Assembly (NCBI RefSeq): GCF_019968605.1
Contig: NZ_CP082966.1
Coordinates: forward strand, 2,841,501-2,905,500
DNA from: Polaribacter litorisediminis
GTDB lineage: Bacteria > Bacteroidota > Bacteroidia > Flavobacteriales > Flavobacteriaceae
Length of the DNA stretch: 64,000 nt
Direction: 5' to 3'
Made by a program: the position numbers and the translations under genes. Below the pieces are notes generated by a model. It saw only the letters and a program-made list of their open reading frames with translations. It was not told the DNA's origin and ran no database searches. This document shows, one piece after another, positions 1 through 8,545 of this stretch (its first letter is position 1; each line of letters starts with the position of its first letter).

Positions 1-190
1 TTAATGCAGTCACTAAAACCAAATTACCTTTTTCTATTTTTTTATCATCAATTAACGAGAGCGGCAATTTTGCTTTGTATTTACCATACATTTCTAAATC
101 GTCTTCTTCTATATTAATTTTGGTTGCAATTTCTTTTATATGTTGTAATTTTATAGCCTGTGCTATTTCTATATCCGACAGATGTGACAT
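1..190 (-). CDS. fhs: Formate--tetrahydrofolate ligase, N-terminal part
   Basis: The gene starts with ATG at 188-190 on the minus strand and runs off the left edge, so only about 63 codons are visible. The translation begins MSHLSDIEIAQAIKLQHIKE and contains LEMYGKYKAKLPLS, which match the conserved N-terminus of formyltetrahydrofolate synthetase (SDIEIAQ...LYGKYKAK). The enzyme makes 10-formyl-THF from formate, THF and ATP in cytosolic one-carbon metabolism. A 5-formyl-THF cyclo-ligase, folA and thyA lie elsewhere in the window but are not linked to it. The active-site P-loop lies outside the window; identification rests on the N-terminus alone. Confidence 0.85.
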   Translation of the reverse strand, partial: MSHLSDIEIAQAIKLQHIKEIATKINIEEDDLEMYGKYKAKLPLSLIDDKKIEKGNLVLVTAL

Positions 191-589
191 ATTCTTAATA
201 ATTAGAGGTTTTTTTTTATCAATTCATAAATTTAAGACAAACATTTTTAATAATAGATACTATTTCTAAAGTTTTATAGCAATCCTAACATAAAAATTTA
301 GACACAACAAATGAAACGATTTTACTCGTTAAATTACCTTAATGGTTTCTTATTTTTTTTTCATCCCATAAAACCAATTTTCATAGATTTTAGGCTGCTT
401 TTATCTAATTTTGTTCCCAATAAAATCGATAAAATTACCTTTTAAAGAAAGTTGCGTATGTTTTCGGGTAATTTTCTTCCTTTTGGAATTTTAAATTTAA
501 TGTAATCTTGAAATCTAATTACCAATAAACGATGCCATAAGATTACTTTTTACTGTTATTGAGAGTAATCTTTTTTATATATTTGACCC
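191..589. other. Intergenic region between fhs and a divergent gene
   Basis: No convincing gene is visible in this 399-nt AT-rich stretch; it separates divergent genes and should hold two promoters. A hairpin with 8-bp arms (AGATTACT / AGTAATCT) followed by a T run lies near 538-575, just before the start of the next gene, and could be a terminator or attenuator. The short phrase AAATTACCTT recurs several times, but I see no clear operator. Confidence 0.5.
578..585 (+). promoter_or_regulatory. Bacteroidota -7 element, possibly leaderless
   Basis: TATATTTG matches the Bacteroidota -7 consensus TAnnTTTG and ends only 4 nt before the ATG at 590. Transcription would start at or near the A of the start codon, giving a leaderless mRNA. 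A TTG at 559-561 is a possible -33 element, at a spacing of 16 nt. Confidence 0.45.
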
Positions 590-1192
590 ATGAATGTGAA
601 GTGGTACATTAGCACACTATTTTTAATACTTATCTACTGGGGAGGGTTCCAAGAGCCAATTTCTGTGCGGAACCAAGAAATTGTTTTAGAATTTTTTGAC
701 ACTAAAATCAACCAAAAAAATATTGAAAGCATCAGTACTGATATTCAAGAAAAGCTTTTAAAAATTGGTGTTTCTAATATTAAAATTCAAGAAACCGCAA
801 ATGGTACTTTAAAAATTTCATATTTTAGTATCGTTCCTACAGAAACAATTAAAGCTGCTCTGGCTGAGGATATAGACCTTGTTTCCGATCAGAAATCAAA
901 AAATAATCAAAATAACACTCCTTCTTCTCATTATAATATTGATATATATCAGTTAACCGACGAAGCAGATTTATCAAATTTAGATGATAAATTTATATTT
1001 GAAATTAAGTATAACTCTGACAGATTTACGAATAATTACAAGTACGCTCACACAAGAAGTTTACAAATACACCATACAAATCAACTTTTTAAAATCGCTT
1101 ATAAAGCGAACAAAAAAAGTCCTTTTACAAAAGATCGCACTTCACATAAAGAGCCAGAAGTTAGAGCTGGACCCTGCATTTACGATATCTAA
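590..1192 (+). CDS. Hypothetical protein upstream of secDF
   Basis: A 200-residue protein starting at ATG 590. The first ~20 residues (MNVKWYISTLFLILIYWGGF) look like a membrane anchor or uncleaved signal, so the rest is probably in the periplasm or membrane-attached. The body is polar with no motif I recognise; an asparagine-rich stretch follows residue ~100. It ends about 150 nt before secDF, which has its own promoter, so the two are probably neighbours and not one operon. Codon use resembles its neighbours, which supports a real gene. Function unknown. Confidence 0.7.
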   Translation: MNVKWYISTLFLILIYWGGFQEPISVRNQEIVLEFFDTKINQKNIESISTDIQEKLLKIGVSNIKIQETANGTLKISYFSIVPTETIKAALAEDIDLVSDQKSKNNQNNTPSSHYNIDIYQLTDEADLSNLDDKFIFEIKYNSDRFTNNYKYAHTRSLQIHHTNQLFKIAYKANKKSPFTKDRTSHKEPEVRAGPCIYDI

Positions 1193-1276
1193 AGATATAT
1201 TAGTTTACATATTTCTTAAACTACTTTAACCTCATGAGTATGAAACTCATAAATAAAAAACATTCCATAAGAATAA

Positions 1277-1307
1277 TTGTCAAATTTTAAGAGAAGTTAT
1301 ATATTTG
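1277..1307 (+). promoter_or_regulatory. secDF promoter (TTG-N20-TAnnTTTG)
   Basis: TTG at 1277-1279 and TATATTTG at 1300-1307 are 20 nt apart, which matches the Bacteroidota sigma-ABfr consensus of TTG, about 19-20 nt, then TAnnTTTG. The secDF start codon is 35 nt downstream. This is the best-formed promoter I found in the window. Confidence 0.65.
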
Positions 1308-1342
1308 CCCGCTTTTAATTTTTTGAACAAAAAACATATCAA

Positions 1343-4318
1343 ATGCAAAACAAGGGACTTATTAAATTATTCGCAATCCTTTTCGGATTGGTGAGTTTAT
1401 ACCAATTATCATTTACATTTCTAGCGAATAAAGTAGAAGATGATGCTGTAATTTATGCTGATAGCAAAGCAGATGAAAATGACGCTAGACAAAAAGCAAC
1501 CTTCGAAAGAAAATTTTTGGATAGCGTTGCGAACAAAGACATTATCGATTTAGGGATTGTGCAATACACTTATAATGACGTAAAAGACAAAGAAATGAAT
1601 CTTGGTCTTGACTTAAAAGGTGGTATTAATGCAATTTTACAGGTTTCTGTAAAAGAAGTTTTAAAAAGCTTGTCTAACGACTCTAAAAACGAAGCCTTTA
1701 ATAAGGCTTTAGATGCCGCAGATGTTAGACAGAAAAATAGTAATTTAAATTATTTAGATTTATTTTTTGAGGAATTTCAAAAAATTGCTGGAACTACAAA
1801 ATTAAGTGATCCTTCTATATTCGGAACAAAAGCTTTAAGCGAAAAGATTTCTTTTGACGAAGAAAACATTACCGTTAGAGAAACTTTACAAGAAGAAATT
1901 AACAGTTCTATTGGTACTGCTTTTGAAGTATTAAGAAGTAGAATTGATAAATTTGGAGTTACGCAACCAAACATCCAAAGAATCGGAAACTCTGGTAGAA
2001 TTCAGATTGAGTTACCAGGTGCAAAAGATGTTGAACGTGTTACAAAATTAATTACAAGTAAAGCTGAATTACAGTTTTGGGAAGTACACACCAACGCAGA
2101 AGTTCAGAACTTTTTCTTTGCAGCCAATGCAAAAGTTGCCGAATTATTAAAAGATGATTCAGCAGTAAAACAAGTAAAAGACTCTATCAAAGAAGATGAT
2201 ATCGACGCTCTTTTAGGAGAAGAAAATGATTCTACACAAGTACAAAAGAATTTATTTACGTATTTATTTCCTAATGTAGCACAATCTCAACAACAATTAA
2301 GTTCTTTAGTAGGACAAGCTAGAGTTTTAGATACCGCAACTGTAAACGATTTATTAAGCAACAAAGAAGTAAGAGCTTTACTTCCTAGAGAATTAAAGTA
2401 TGTTAAATTTTTATGGTATTACAAGTCCTCAAAAGGAAATGACGGTTCTGAATTAATAGGTTTATATGCTATTAAATCTAATAGAAATGATAAACCAACG
2501 ATAGAAGGTGATGTTATTTTAGATGCGAGACAAGATTTTGATCAGTTAAGCAAACCTGTTGTGAGTATGACGATGAATAGTTCAGGCACAAAACAATGGG
2601 CCAAAATGACTGCTGACAATGTAGGGAATTTTGTTGCAGTTGTTTTAGATGATTATGTGTATACCGCACCTTCTGTAAACCAAGCAATTACTGGTGGAAA
2701 TACACAGATTTCTGGTGGTACCATGACGATTGAAGAAGCGGAAGATATTGCGACAGTTTTAAAAGCTGGTAAATTGCCTGCTGCTGCAAGTATTATTCAA
2801 GCAGAGGTTGTTGGACCCTCTTTAGGACAAGAATCTATTGATGCTTCTATAAGCTCTTTCGGATTAGCAATTCTGTTAGTTTTACTTTGGATGATTTTAT
2901 ATTATGGAAAAGCAGGTTTGTATGCAGACGTTGCTTTAGCGGTAAACATCTTATTTATTTTCGGTATTTTATCATCATTCAGCGCTGTGTTAACATTACC
3001 TGGAATTGCAGGTATTATCTTAACAATCGGTATGTCTGTAGATGCAAACGTGATCATCTTTGAAAGAATAAAAGAAGGCTTGTTTAAAAAGAAAGGATTA
3101 AAACAATCTGTAGAAGAAGGTTTCTCTGTAAAAGGAGCTTTATCTGCCATTATAGATGCGAATATTACAACCTTATTAACAGGTATTATTTTATATGTTT
3201 TTGGAACAGGCCCTATTAAAGGTTTTGCTTTAACATTAATGATTGGTATTGCAACCTCTTTATTTACAGCGGTTTTTATTACACGTTTGTTAATTGATGG
3301 TGCAGTGAATAAAGGTGCCAACCTAACCTTTAATACAAACTTTTCTAAAGGATGGTTTCAAAACATCAATGTTGAGTTCTTAAAGAAACGTAAAATTGCA
3401 TATGTGATTTCAGGAGCCATCATTATTGGTGGTCTTATTTCCATTTTTACATTAGGATTAAAACAAGGTGTTGACTTTAAGGGAGGTAGATCTTATGTTG
3501 TTCGTTTCGATCAAGATATGAATGCCACAGAAGTTGCAGGAAGTTTAAAAGATGCCTTTGGTTCTGCACCAGAAGTAAAAACTTATGGTACCAATAATCA
3601 GTTAAAAATAACAACCGCCTACAGAATTGATGATGAAGGATCTGAGGTTGATGAAAATGTACAAAACACTTTATTTACCGGATTAAAATCTTATTTAGGA
3701 GATACTACTTACGACAACTTTAAACCAGGTTTTGAAAAGCAAGGTGCAGGTGTTATGAGTTATATGAAAGTTTCGCCAACCATTGCAGATGACATTAAAA
3801 CTTCGGCTTTGTATGCCGTTTTTGGTTCGTTGCTAATCGTTTTCTTATATATTTTATTACGATTTAGAAAAATTGCTTTCTCTATCGGTGCTGTAATTGC
3901 TGTTTTTCATGATGTATTAATTGTGTTAGGCGTATTTTCTATCACCTATAGTTTTATGCCATTTGATATGGAAATTGGGCAATCTTTTATTGCAGCCATT
4001 TTAACAGTAGTGGGGTATTCATTAAATGATACCGTGGTCATATTCGATAGAATTAGAGAGTTTGCAGGCATTCATACAAAATGGAAATATAGCGAAGTTG
4101 TTGATAAAGCCTTAAGTTCTACTTTAGGAAGAACCATCAATACTTCTTTAACCACATTATTGGTAATGTTAGCTATCTTCTTATTTGGAGGGGACTCTAT
4201 TAAAGGATTTATGTTTGCCTTAATTATTGGTGTAGCAGTAGGTACCTATTCTTCATTATTCGTGGCAACACCAATTATGTATGACGCTTCTAAAAAAGAA
4301 GAAAAGAACAAGGAATAA
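1343..4318 (+). CDS. secDF: Protein translocase subunit SecDF (fused SecD and SecF)
   Basis: A 991-residue inner-membrane protein that uses the proton motive force to help SecYEG export proteins. The SecD half starts with one TM helix (residues ~5-27), then the SecD signature GLDLKGG (88-94), a long periplasmic P1 region and five TM helices around 500-640. The SecF half has its own signature, GVDFKGGRSYVVRF (near 710), a second periplasmic domain and five closing TM helices with a GYSLNDTVVIFDRIRE motif. The single-chain SecDF arrangement is usual in Bacteroidota. It has its own promoter upstream and a strong hairpin terminator downstream, so it is probably monocistronic. Confidence 0.97.
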   Translation: MQNKGLIKLFAILFGLVSLYQLSFTFLANKVEDDAVIYADSKADENDARQKATFERKFLDSVANKDIIDLGIVQYTYNDVKDKEMNLGLDLKGGINAILQVSVKEVLKSLSNDSKNEAFNKALDAADVRQKNSNLNYLDLFFEEFQKIAGTTKLSDPSIFGTKALSEKISFDEENITVRETLQEEINSSIGTAFEVLRSRIDKFGVTQPNIQRIGNSGRIQIELPGAKDVERVTKLITSKAELQFWEVHTNAEVQNFFFAANAKVAELLKDDSAVKQVKDSIKEDDIDALLGEENDSTQVQKNLFTYLFPNVAQSQQQLSSLVGQARVLDTATVNDLLSNKEVRALLPRELKYVKFLWYYKSSKGNDGSELIGLYAIKSNRNDKPTIEGDVILDARQDFDQLSKPVVSMTMNSSGTKQWAKMTADNVGNFVAVVLDDYVYTAPSVNQAITGGNTQISGGTMTIEEAEDIATVLKAGKLPAAASIIQAEVVGPSLGQESIDASISSFGLAILLVLLWMILYYGKAGLYADVALAVNILFIFGILSSFSAVLTLPGIAGIILTIGMSVDANVIIFERIKEGLFKKKGLKQSVEEGFSVKGALSAIIDANITTLLTGIILYVFGTGPIKGFALTLMIGIATSLFTAVFITRLLIDGAVNKGANLTFNTNFSKGWFQNINVEFLKKRKIAYVISGAIIIGGLISIFTLGLKQGVDFKGGRSYVVRFDQDMNATEVAGSLKDAFGSAPEVKTYGTNNQLKITTAYRIDDEGSEVDENVQNTLFTGLKSYLGDTTYDNFKPGFEKQGAGVMSYMKVSPTIADDIKTSALYAVFGSLLIVFLYILLRFRKIAFSIGAVIAVFHDVLIVLGVFSITYSFMPFDMEIGQSFIAAILTVVGYSLNDTVVIFDRIREFAGIHTKWKYSEVVDKALSSTLGRTINTSLTTLLVMLAIFLFGGDSIKGFMFALIIGVAVGTYSSLFVATPIMYDASKKEEKNKE

Positions 4319-4338
4319 TTCTACTTTAAGATACATTA

Positions 4339-4396
4339 AAACCGTTTTCTTTATGCTGAATTTGTTTTCAGTATCTAAAAGAAAACGGTTTTTTTT
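4339..4396 (+). terminator. Rho-independent terminator after secDF
   Basis: A 14-bp perfect stem (AAACCGTTTTCTTT at 4339-4352 with AAAGAAAACGGTTT at 4378-4391) is followed by a run of T. The loop region holds a second small hairpin (4353-4376) that resembles the CTGAACTTGTTTCAG repeat family seen elsewhere in this window, as if a repeat had been built into the terminator. Confidence 0.85.
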
Positions 4397-4425
4397 ATCT
4401 TGTAGGTTTTTAAAAATAAGACCTT

Positions 4426-4433
4426 TATATTTG
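4426..4433 (+). promoter_or_regulatory. -7 element of hpt-adk, possibly leaderless
   Basis: TATATTTG at 4426-4433 matches TAnnTTTG and ends 7 nt before the ATG at 4441. The nearest TTG upstream (4400-4402) gives a 23-nt spacing, longer than ideal. The short distance to the start codon suggests a transcript with almost no leader. Confidence 0.5.
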
Positions 4434-4440
4434 CATACTT

Positions 4441-5559
4441 ATGAGCATTATAAAACTTCACGATTTACACTTTAAACCTTATATTGATAAGGAAGAAATT
4501 GCGGCAACCGTTAAATTTCTTGCACAAAGAGTTAAAGAAGATTTATCTAAAAATGAAATACCAATTTTTGTTGGTATTTTAAATGGATGTTTTCTTTTTG
4601 CTGCAGATTTTATTAGAGAATTTAAAGGAAATTGCGAAGTTTCGTTTGTTAGATTAGCTTCTTATGAAGGAACCTCTTCTACTGAAAAAATTAAACATTT
4701 AGTTGGTTTAAATGAAGACTTAACAGGCAGAACTGTTATTATTTTAGAAGATATTATAGATACAGGCGGAACGCTCCAAGAAATTTATAATATCTTTAGA
4801 CATAAAAACGTAAAGCAATTAAAAGTTGTTACTTTATTTTTTAAACCAGATGTTTTTAGAAAAGAACTCCCAATAGATTATATCGGAAAAAATATTGAAG
4901 ATAAATTTATTGTTGGTTACGGTCTAGATTACGATGGTTTAGGAAGAAATTACCCAGAAATATATCAATTAACACCCATACCAAAAATGAAAAATATTGT
5001 ATTATTTGGCCCTCCTGGAGCCGGAAAAGGAACACAGGCAAACTTCTTAAAAGAGATGTATAATTTAGTACATATTTCTACAGGAGATGTATTTCGTTTC
5101 AACATTAAAAACCAAACAGAACTCGGTTTGCTTGCTAAAAAATATATGGATGAAGGAGATTTAGTGCCAGATGAAGTAACCATTAATATGCTAAAAGCAG
5201 AAGTAGATAAAAATGCAGATGCCAATGGTTTTATCTTTGATGGTTTTCCGAGAACAGAATCTCAAGCGACTGCATTAGATGCATTTTTAGCGGAAAAAGG
5301 AGAGCAAATTAACGCAATGATTGCTTTAGAAGTACCGGAAGATTTATTGGTCGAACGTTTATTAGAACGCGGAAAAACAAGCGGTAGATCTGATGATACT
5401 GATGAAGTTAAAATTCGAAATCGTTTTAATGAATACAATACAAAAACAGCTGTCTTAAAAGATTATTTTAATACTCAAGAAAAATACTACGGTGTAAATG
5501 GTGTAGGTTCTATAGAAGAAATTACCCAAAGAATCGCCAACGTATTTAATACACTATAA
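4441..5559 (+). CDS. adk: Hypoxanthine phosphoribosyltransferase / adenylate kinase fusion
   Basis: A 372-residue two-enzyme fusion. Residues 1-180 are a purine phosphoribosyltransferase with the PRPP loop ILEDIIDTGGTL (101-112); it salvages hypoxanthine or guanine to the monophosphate. Residues 183-372 are adenylate kinase, beginning MKNIVLFGPPGAGKGT (P-loop 190-197), with DGFPRTES (267-274) and the RGKTSGRSDD segment (310-319). The lid is the short, zinc-free form. The fused enzymes would link purine salvage to AMP phosphorylation. Such fusions are known in Flavobacteriia, so this is unusual among bacteria but not in this group. obgE follows 77 nt downstream on the same strand. Confidence 0.93.
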   Translation: MSIIKLHDLHFKPYIDKEEIAATVKFLAQRVKEDLSKNEIPIFVGILNGCFLFAADFIREFKGNCEVSFVRLASYEGTSSTEKIKHLVGLNEDLTGRTVIILEDIIDTGGTLQEIYNIFRHKNVKQLKVVTLFFKPDVFRKELPIDYIGKNIEDKFIVGYGLDYDGLGRNYPEIYQLTPIPKMKNIVLFGPPGAGKGTQANFLKEMYNLVHISTGDVFRFNIKNQTELGLLAKKYMDEGDLVPDEVTINMLKAEVDKNADANGFIFDGFPRTESQATALDAFLAEKGEQINAMIALEVPEDLLVERLLERGKTSGRSDDTDEVKIRNRFNEYNTKTAVLKDYFNTQEKYYGVNGVGSIEEITQRIANVFNTL

Positions 5560-5599
5560 ATTCAAAGTTCAAAATTTAGGATTCAAGGTTCACAAGCCT

Positions 5600-5632
5600 A
5601 AACTTTAAATTTAAAACTTTAAACTTTAAACT
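5600..5632. repeat. Low-complexity AAACTTTAA repeats before obgE
   Basis: The spacer between adk and obgE consists largely of iterated AAACTTTAAA-type units. Each unit is near-palindromic. I see no promoter consensus here; obgE may be read through from hpt-adk. Confidence 0.5.
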
Positions 5633-5636
5633 TCTT

Positions 5637-6626
5637 ATGACTGAAGGAAATTTTGTTGACTACATAAAAATATACGCTACTTCTGGAAAAGGTGGACAAG
5701 GTTCTGTGCATCTTCACAGAGAAAAGTTTATTACCAAAGGAGGTCCTGATGGTGGTGATGGTGGCCGTGGCGGACACATTATTTTACGTGGCGATAAAAA
5801 TATGTGGACGTTATTTCACCTAAAATTTAAACGTCACTTTAGAGCAGAACCTGGCGGATCAGGAAGCGCAAGCAGAAGTTCTGGAGCAGATGGAGGAGAT
5901 GTTTATATCGATGTCCCTTTAGGAACCATCATTAAAGATGCAGACACGGACGAGGTTATTCTAGAGATTACAGAAGATAAAAAAGAAGTTATTCTATTAC
6001 GAGGCGGAAAAGGTGGTTTAGGAAATTGGAATTTTAAAACCTCTACCAATCAAACACCTAGATATGCGCAACCTGGTATGGATGCCGTTGAAGGTTGGTT
6101 TCGAATGGAATTAAAATTATTAGCGGATGTTGGTTTGGTCGGTTTCCCAAATGCTGGTAAATCTACTTTATTATCCGTTTTAACGTCAGCAAAACCTAAA
6201 ATTGCTGATTATGCTTTTACAACGCTAAAACCTAATTTAGGTATTGTGGAGCATAGAAATCATCAAACATTTGTGATGGCAGATATTCCCGGAATTATAG
6301 AAGGTGCTGCAGAAGGCAAAGGTTTAGGCCATCGATTTTTACGTCATATAGAACGTAATTCTGCTTTATTATTCATGGTTCCTGCAGATAGTGATGACAT
6401 CAATAAAGAATACGAGATTCTTTTAAATGAGCTTAAAAAACACAATCCTGAATTGTTAGATAAAGATAGATTATTAGCCATCACTAAAACAGATATGTTA
6501 GATGATGAATTGCAAGCTGAAATAAAAGCGGATTTACCAAAAGGCGTAGAAGCGTTGTTTATTTCCTCTGTTGCTCAAATTGGTTTGCAAGAATTAAAAG
6601 ACAAACTCTGGAAGATGTTAAACTAG
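5637..6626 (+). CDS. obgE: GTPase ObgE/CgtA
   Basis: A 329-residue Obg-family GTPase, a 50S ribosome assembly and stress factor. The N-terminal Obg fold (residues ~8-160) carries the glycine-rich runs typical of the family, such as [13 protein letters not shown] (34-46). The G domain follows, with GFPNAGKST (169-177), DIPG (216-219) and TKTD (283-286). The C-terminal OCT domain of some Obg proteins is absent, as is common in Bacteroidota. The start at ATG 5637 puts [16 protein letters not shown] at the proper N-terminal position. Confidence 0.96.
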   Translation: MTEGNFVDYIKIYATSGKGGQGSVHLHREKFITKGGPDGGDGGRGGHIILRGDKNMWTLFHLKFKRHFRAEPGGSGSASRSSGADGGDVYIDVPLGTIIKDADTDEVILEITEDKKEVILLRGGKGGLGNWNFKTSTNQTPRYAQPGMDAVEGWFRMELKLLADVGLVGFPNAGKSTLLSVLTSAKPKIADYAFTTLKPNLGIVEHRNHQTFVMADIPGIIEGAAEGKGLGHRFLRHIERNSALLFMVPADSDDINKEYEILLNELKKHNPELLDKDRLLAITKTDMLDDELQAEIKADLPKGVEALFISSVAQIGLQELKDKLWKMLN

Positions 6627-6671
6627 CATTGTGCTTTTTTTTGTAAAACTAATTTTCAATTCAAAAAATAG

Positions 6672-6703
6672 TCTTAAAATCTAAAACAGCTTAGGATTTT
6701 AAG
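6672..6703. terminator. Terminator-like hairpin between convergent genes
   Basis: TCTTAAAATCTAA and TTAGGATTTTAAGA form a stem with one bulged base and a 6-nt loop. It lies between obgE (plus) and the lipoprotein gene (minus). There is no long T run, so its strength is uncertain; it could serve both directions. Confidence 0.5.
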
Positions 6704-6767
6704 ATAGATATCTTTTCTTAGAGACCAAGGTTTTAAAGCAAGATAAAAAACAGGCAGCCTTCAAATA

Positions 6768-7244
6768 TTACTCTTGTAATCGAATTTGAATAGGCAACTG
6801 ATACTTGGTAGTAACAGGCATTCCTCTTTTTATGGCGGCATGAACAATAGGCAATTGATCTACAGCAAGTTGAATGATACTATCCAATGCTAAAAGTTGA
6901 TTTTTAATGTTTTCTGAAGATTGAATTTCTTTTAAAACAATTTCTCCATTCGAATTGATAATCAAATCAACAAAAATAGTTTCATTGATCGTATCTTTAC
7001 TCGTAAATATATGCTTTTTGAGCTCCTCTCCTATTTTTTGATGAATAGTATTTCGAAAACAATTTTCTTTTGCTGTTTTATCAATCAAAGAATCACAAAC
7101 TTTAAAAGACGGGGAAAAATCTACAGAGGTAAAATCTACAAGAGTATCTAACTTCTGTAGTGTATTCTCTTTTTTAAGTGAAAATTGATCACACGAAGTG
7201 ATAAAAATCAACAAAACGAAAAAATAAAAAACCCGAGAAAACAT
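6768..7244 (-). CDS. Small lipoprotein with TonB-like C-terminal domain
   Basis: A 158-residue protein with a lipoprotein signal (hydrophobic run then ITSC, cysteine at about residue 18). The C-terminal half (DLIINSNGEIVLKEIQ ... YQLPIQIRLQE) looks like the small beta-alpha-beta fold of TonB C-terminal domains, which is also found at the end of the M56 protein two genes upstream. It is the last gene of the blaI-M56-TPR series, 41 nt after the TPR gene. It might bind the same partner as the M56 protein; that is inference only. Confidence 0.7.
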   Translation of the reverse strand: MFSRVFYFFVLLIFITSCDQFSLKKENTLQKLDTLVDFTSVDFSPSFKVCDSLIDKTAKENCFRNTIHQKIGEELKKHIFTSKDTINETIFVDLIINSNGEIVLKEIQSSENIKNQLLALDSIIQLAVDQLPIVHAAIKRGMPVTTKYQLPIQIRLQE

Positions 7245-7285
7245 TGCTTATTTTAAGACGTAAAATTACTAAATTTTAACGACTT

Positions 7286-8536
7286 TTATTTTAAACTTTC
7301 TCCTCTTAAAAAATACTCTTTTTTAATCTCTTTTATTCTACTTCTTACAAAAGCAGACATGCCTTCATCCGTTTCATAAAAGGTTTCAATATATTTTATA
7401 TAATGTTTGTACGCTATTTTTTTCTCTTTATAATAATCATCAGAGAGTTTTGCTAATTGATATAAGGCTCTATAATTTCTGGTATTTTCTTTATACGCAT
7501 TTTCAAATGCTCTAATGGCTTGTTGGGGTTTTTTCATCTCATAATAAACGGTTGCCATGCCATAGAACTCCTCATCTCTACTCCTTTTACCCTTAAAACT
7601 AGCCATTACATAATGCATTCGAGCTACTTTATAGTCTTTTTGTTGCAAAGCAATATGGCCTAAATAGGTATTGGCTTTGAATTCTTCTGGATCTAAATAA
7701 GACAACTTCGTAAAATACTTTTTAGCCTTTTCTAAACTGTCTAAATTATAATATACTTTTCCTAAGGCATTGATACTATAGGTGTCTTTTGTATACAACG
7801 TATCAATATTTAGTAGAAATGGTAAGGTTTCTTTGTACTTTTTCTCTTTAAAAAGCTGGTTTATTTTTAATTGATTAAGATCAAAATCATCGGGTGAAAT
7901 CACCAAGCCCTTATTGACAAATAATTGTGTAGAATCTACATCTTTTAACTTATGAAAACTTTTTGCCAGCCGAGTAATAGACTTTATGTGCAAGGTGTCT
8001 TTTTCAAACGTATCAATAAAACTATTAATCATCGGGTCTCTTTCCCCATTTAAAGCGTAAGCGAGCCCTAAATAATAAGAATAGTTAGCATTTTCAAGAT
8101 CATTCTTAATCAGATACTGAAAAGTAGTAATCGCTTTTTTAGGTTTTCTGTTGATAATGTATAATTTACCCAATTGATATTTTAAAACTAGATTCAAGGA
8201 ATCTTTTGCTAGAATATCTTCGTAAATTGGAATTGCTTTTTGAGACAATTTTAAAGAACGGTAATTTTTTGCCAACTTTAGTTTTGTTTTTTCATCATCT
8301 TTAAAAGTGAGGGCTTTTTCTAGAAAATTTGCTGCTTTTTTATAATTATCTATAGATTCATAAATAACGGCTGTTTTATAGTTTGATAAAAATGAAGGCG
8401 CACTTTTATCCAACTCCTTTAAAGCAAGTTGATACCTGCCTTTGGCAAACAAACTATCTGAAACAGCAAAAGTCGAAGTTTGCGCTTCAACTTTTACCAT
8501 TACAAATAATACTACAATTAAAATTTTCTTTTTCAT
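7286..8536 (-). CDS. Exported TPR-repeat protein
   Basis: A 416-residue protein with a cleavable signal peptide (residues 1-18, ending VEAQ) followed by tandem tetratricopeptide repeats throughout (for example ALNGERDPMINSF, AKKYFTKLSYLDPEEFKANT, YYEMKKPQQAIRAFENAYKE). TPR arrays are protein-binding scaffolds. It starts 9 nt after the end of the M56 peptidase gene, so it is co-transcribed and probably works with that sensor in the periplasm. No enzymatic motif is seen. Confidence 0.8.
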   Translation of the reverse strand: MKKKILIVVLFVMVKVEAQTSTFAVSDSLFAKGRYQLALKELDKSAPSFLSNYKTAVIYESIDNYKKAANFLEKALTFKDDEKTKLKLAKNYRSLKLSQKAIPIYEDILAKDSLNLVLKYQLGKLYIINRKPKKAITTFQYLIKNDLENANYSYYLGLAYALNGERDPMINSFIDTFEKDTLHIKSITRLAKSFHKLKDVDSTQLFVNKGLVISPDDFDLNQLKINQLFKEKKYKETLPFLLNIDTLYTKDTYSINALGKVYYNLDSLEKAKKYFTKLSYLDPEEFKANTYLGHIALQQKDYKVARMHYVMASFKGKRSRDEEFYGMATVYYEMKKPQQAIRAFENAYKENTRNYRALYQLAKLSDDYYKEKKIAYKHYIKYIETFYETDEGMSAFVRSRIKEIKKEYFLRGESLK

Positions 8537-8545
8537 CGGTTCTCT

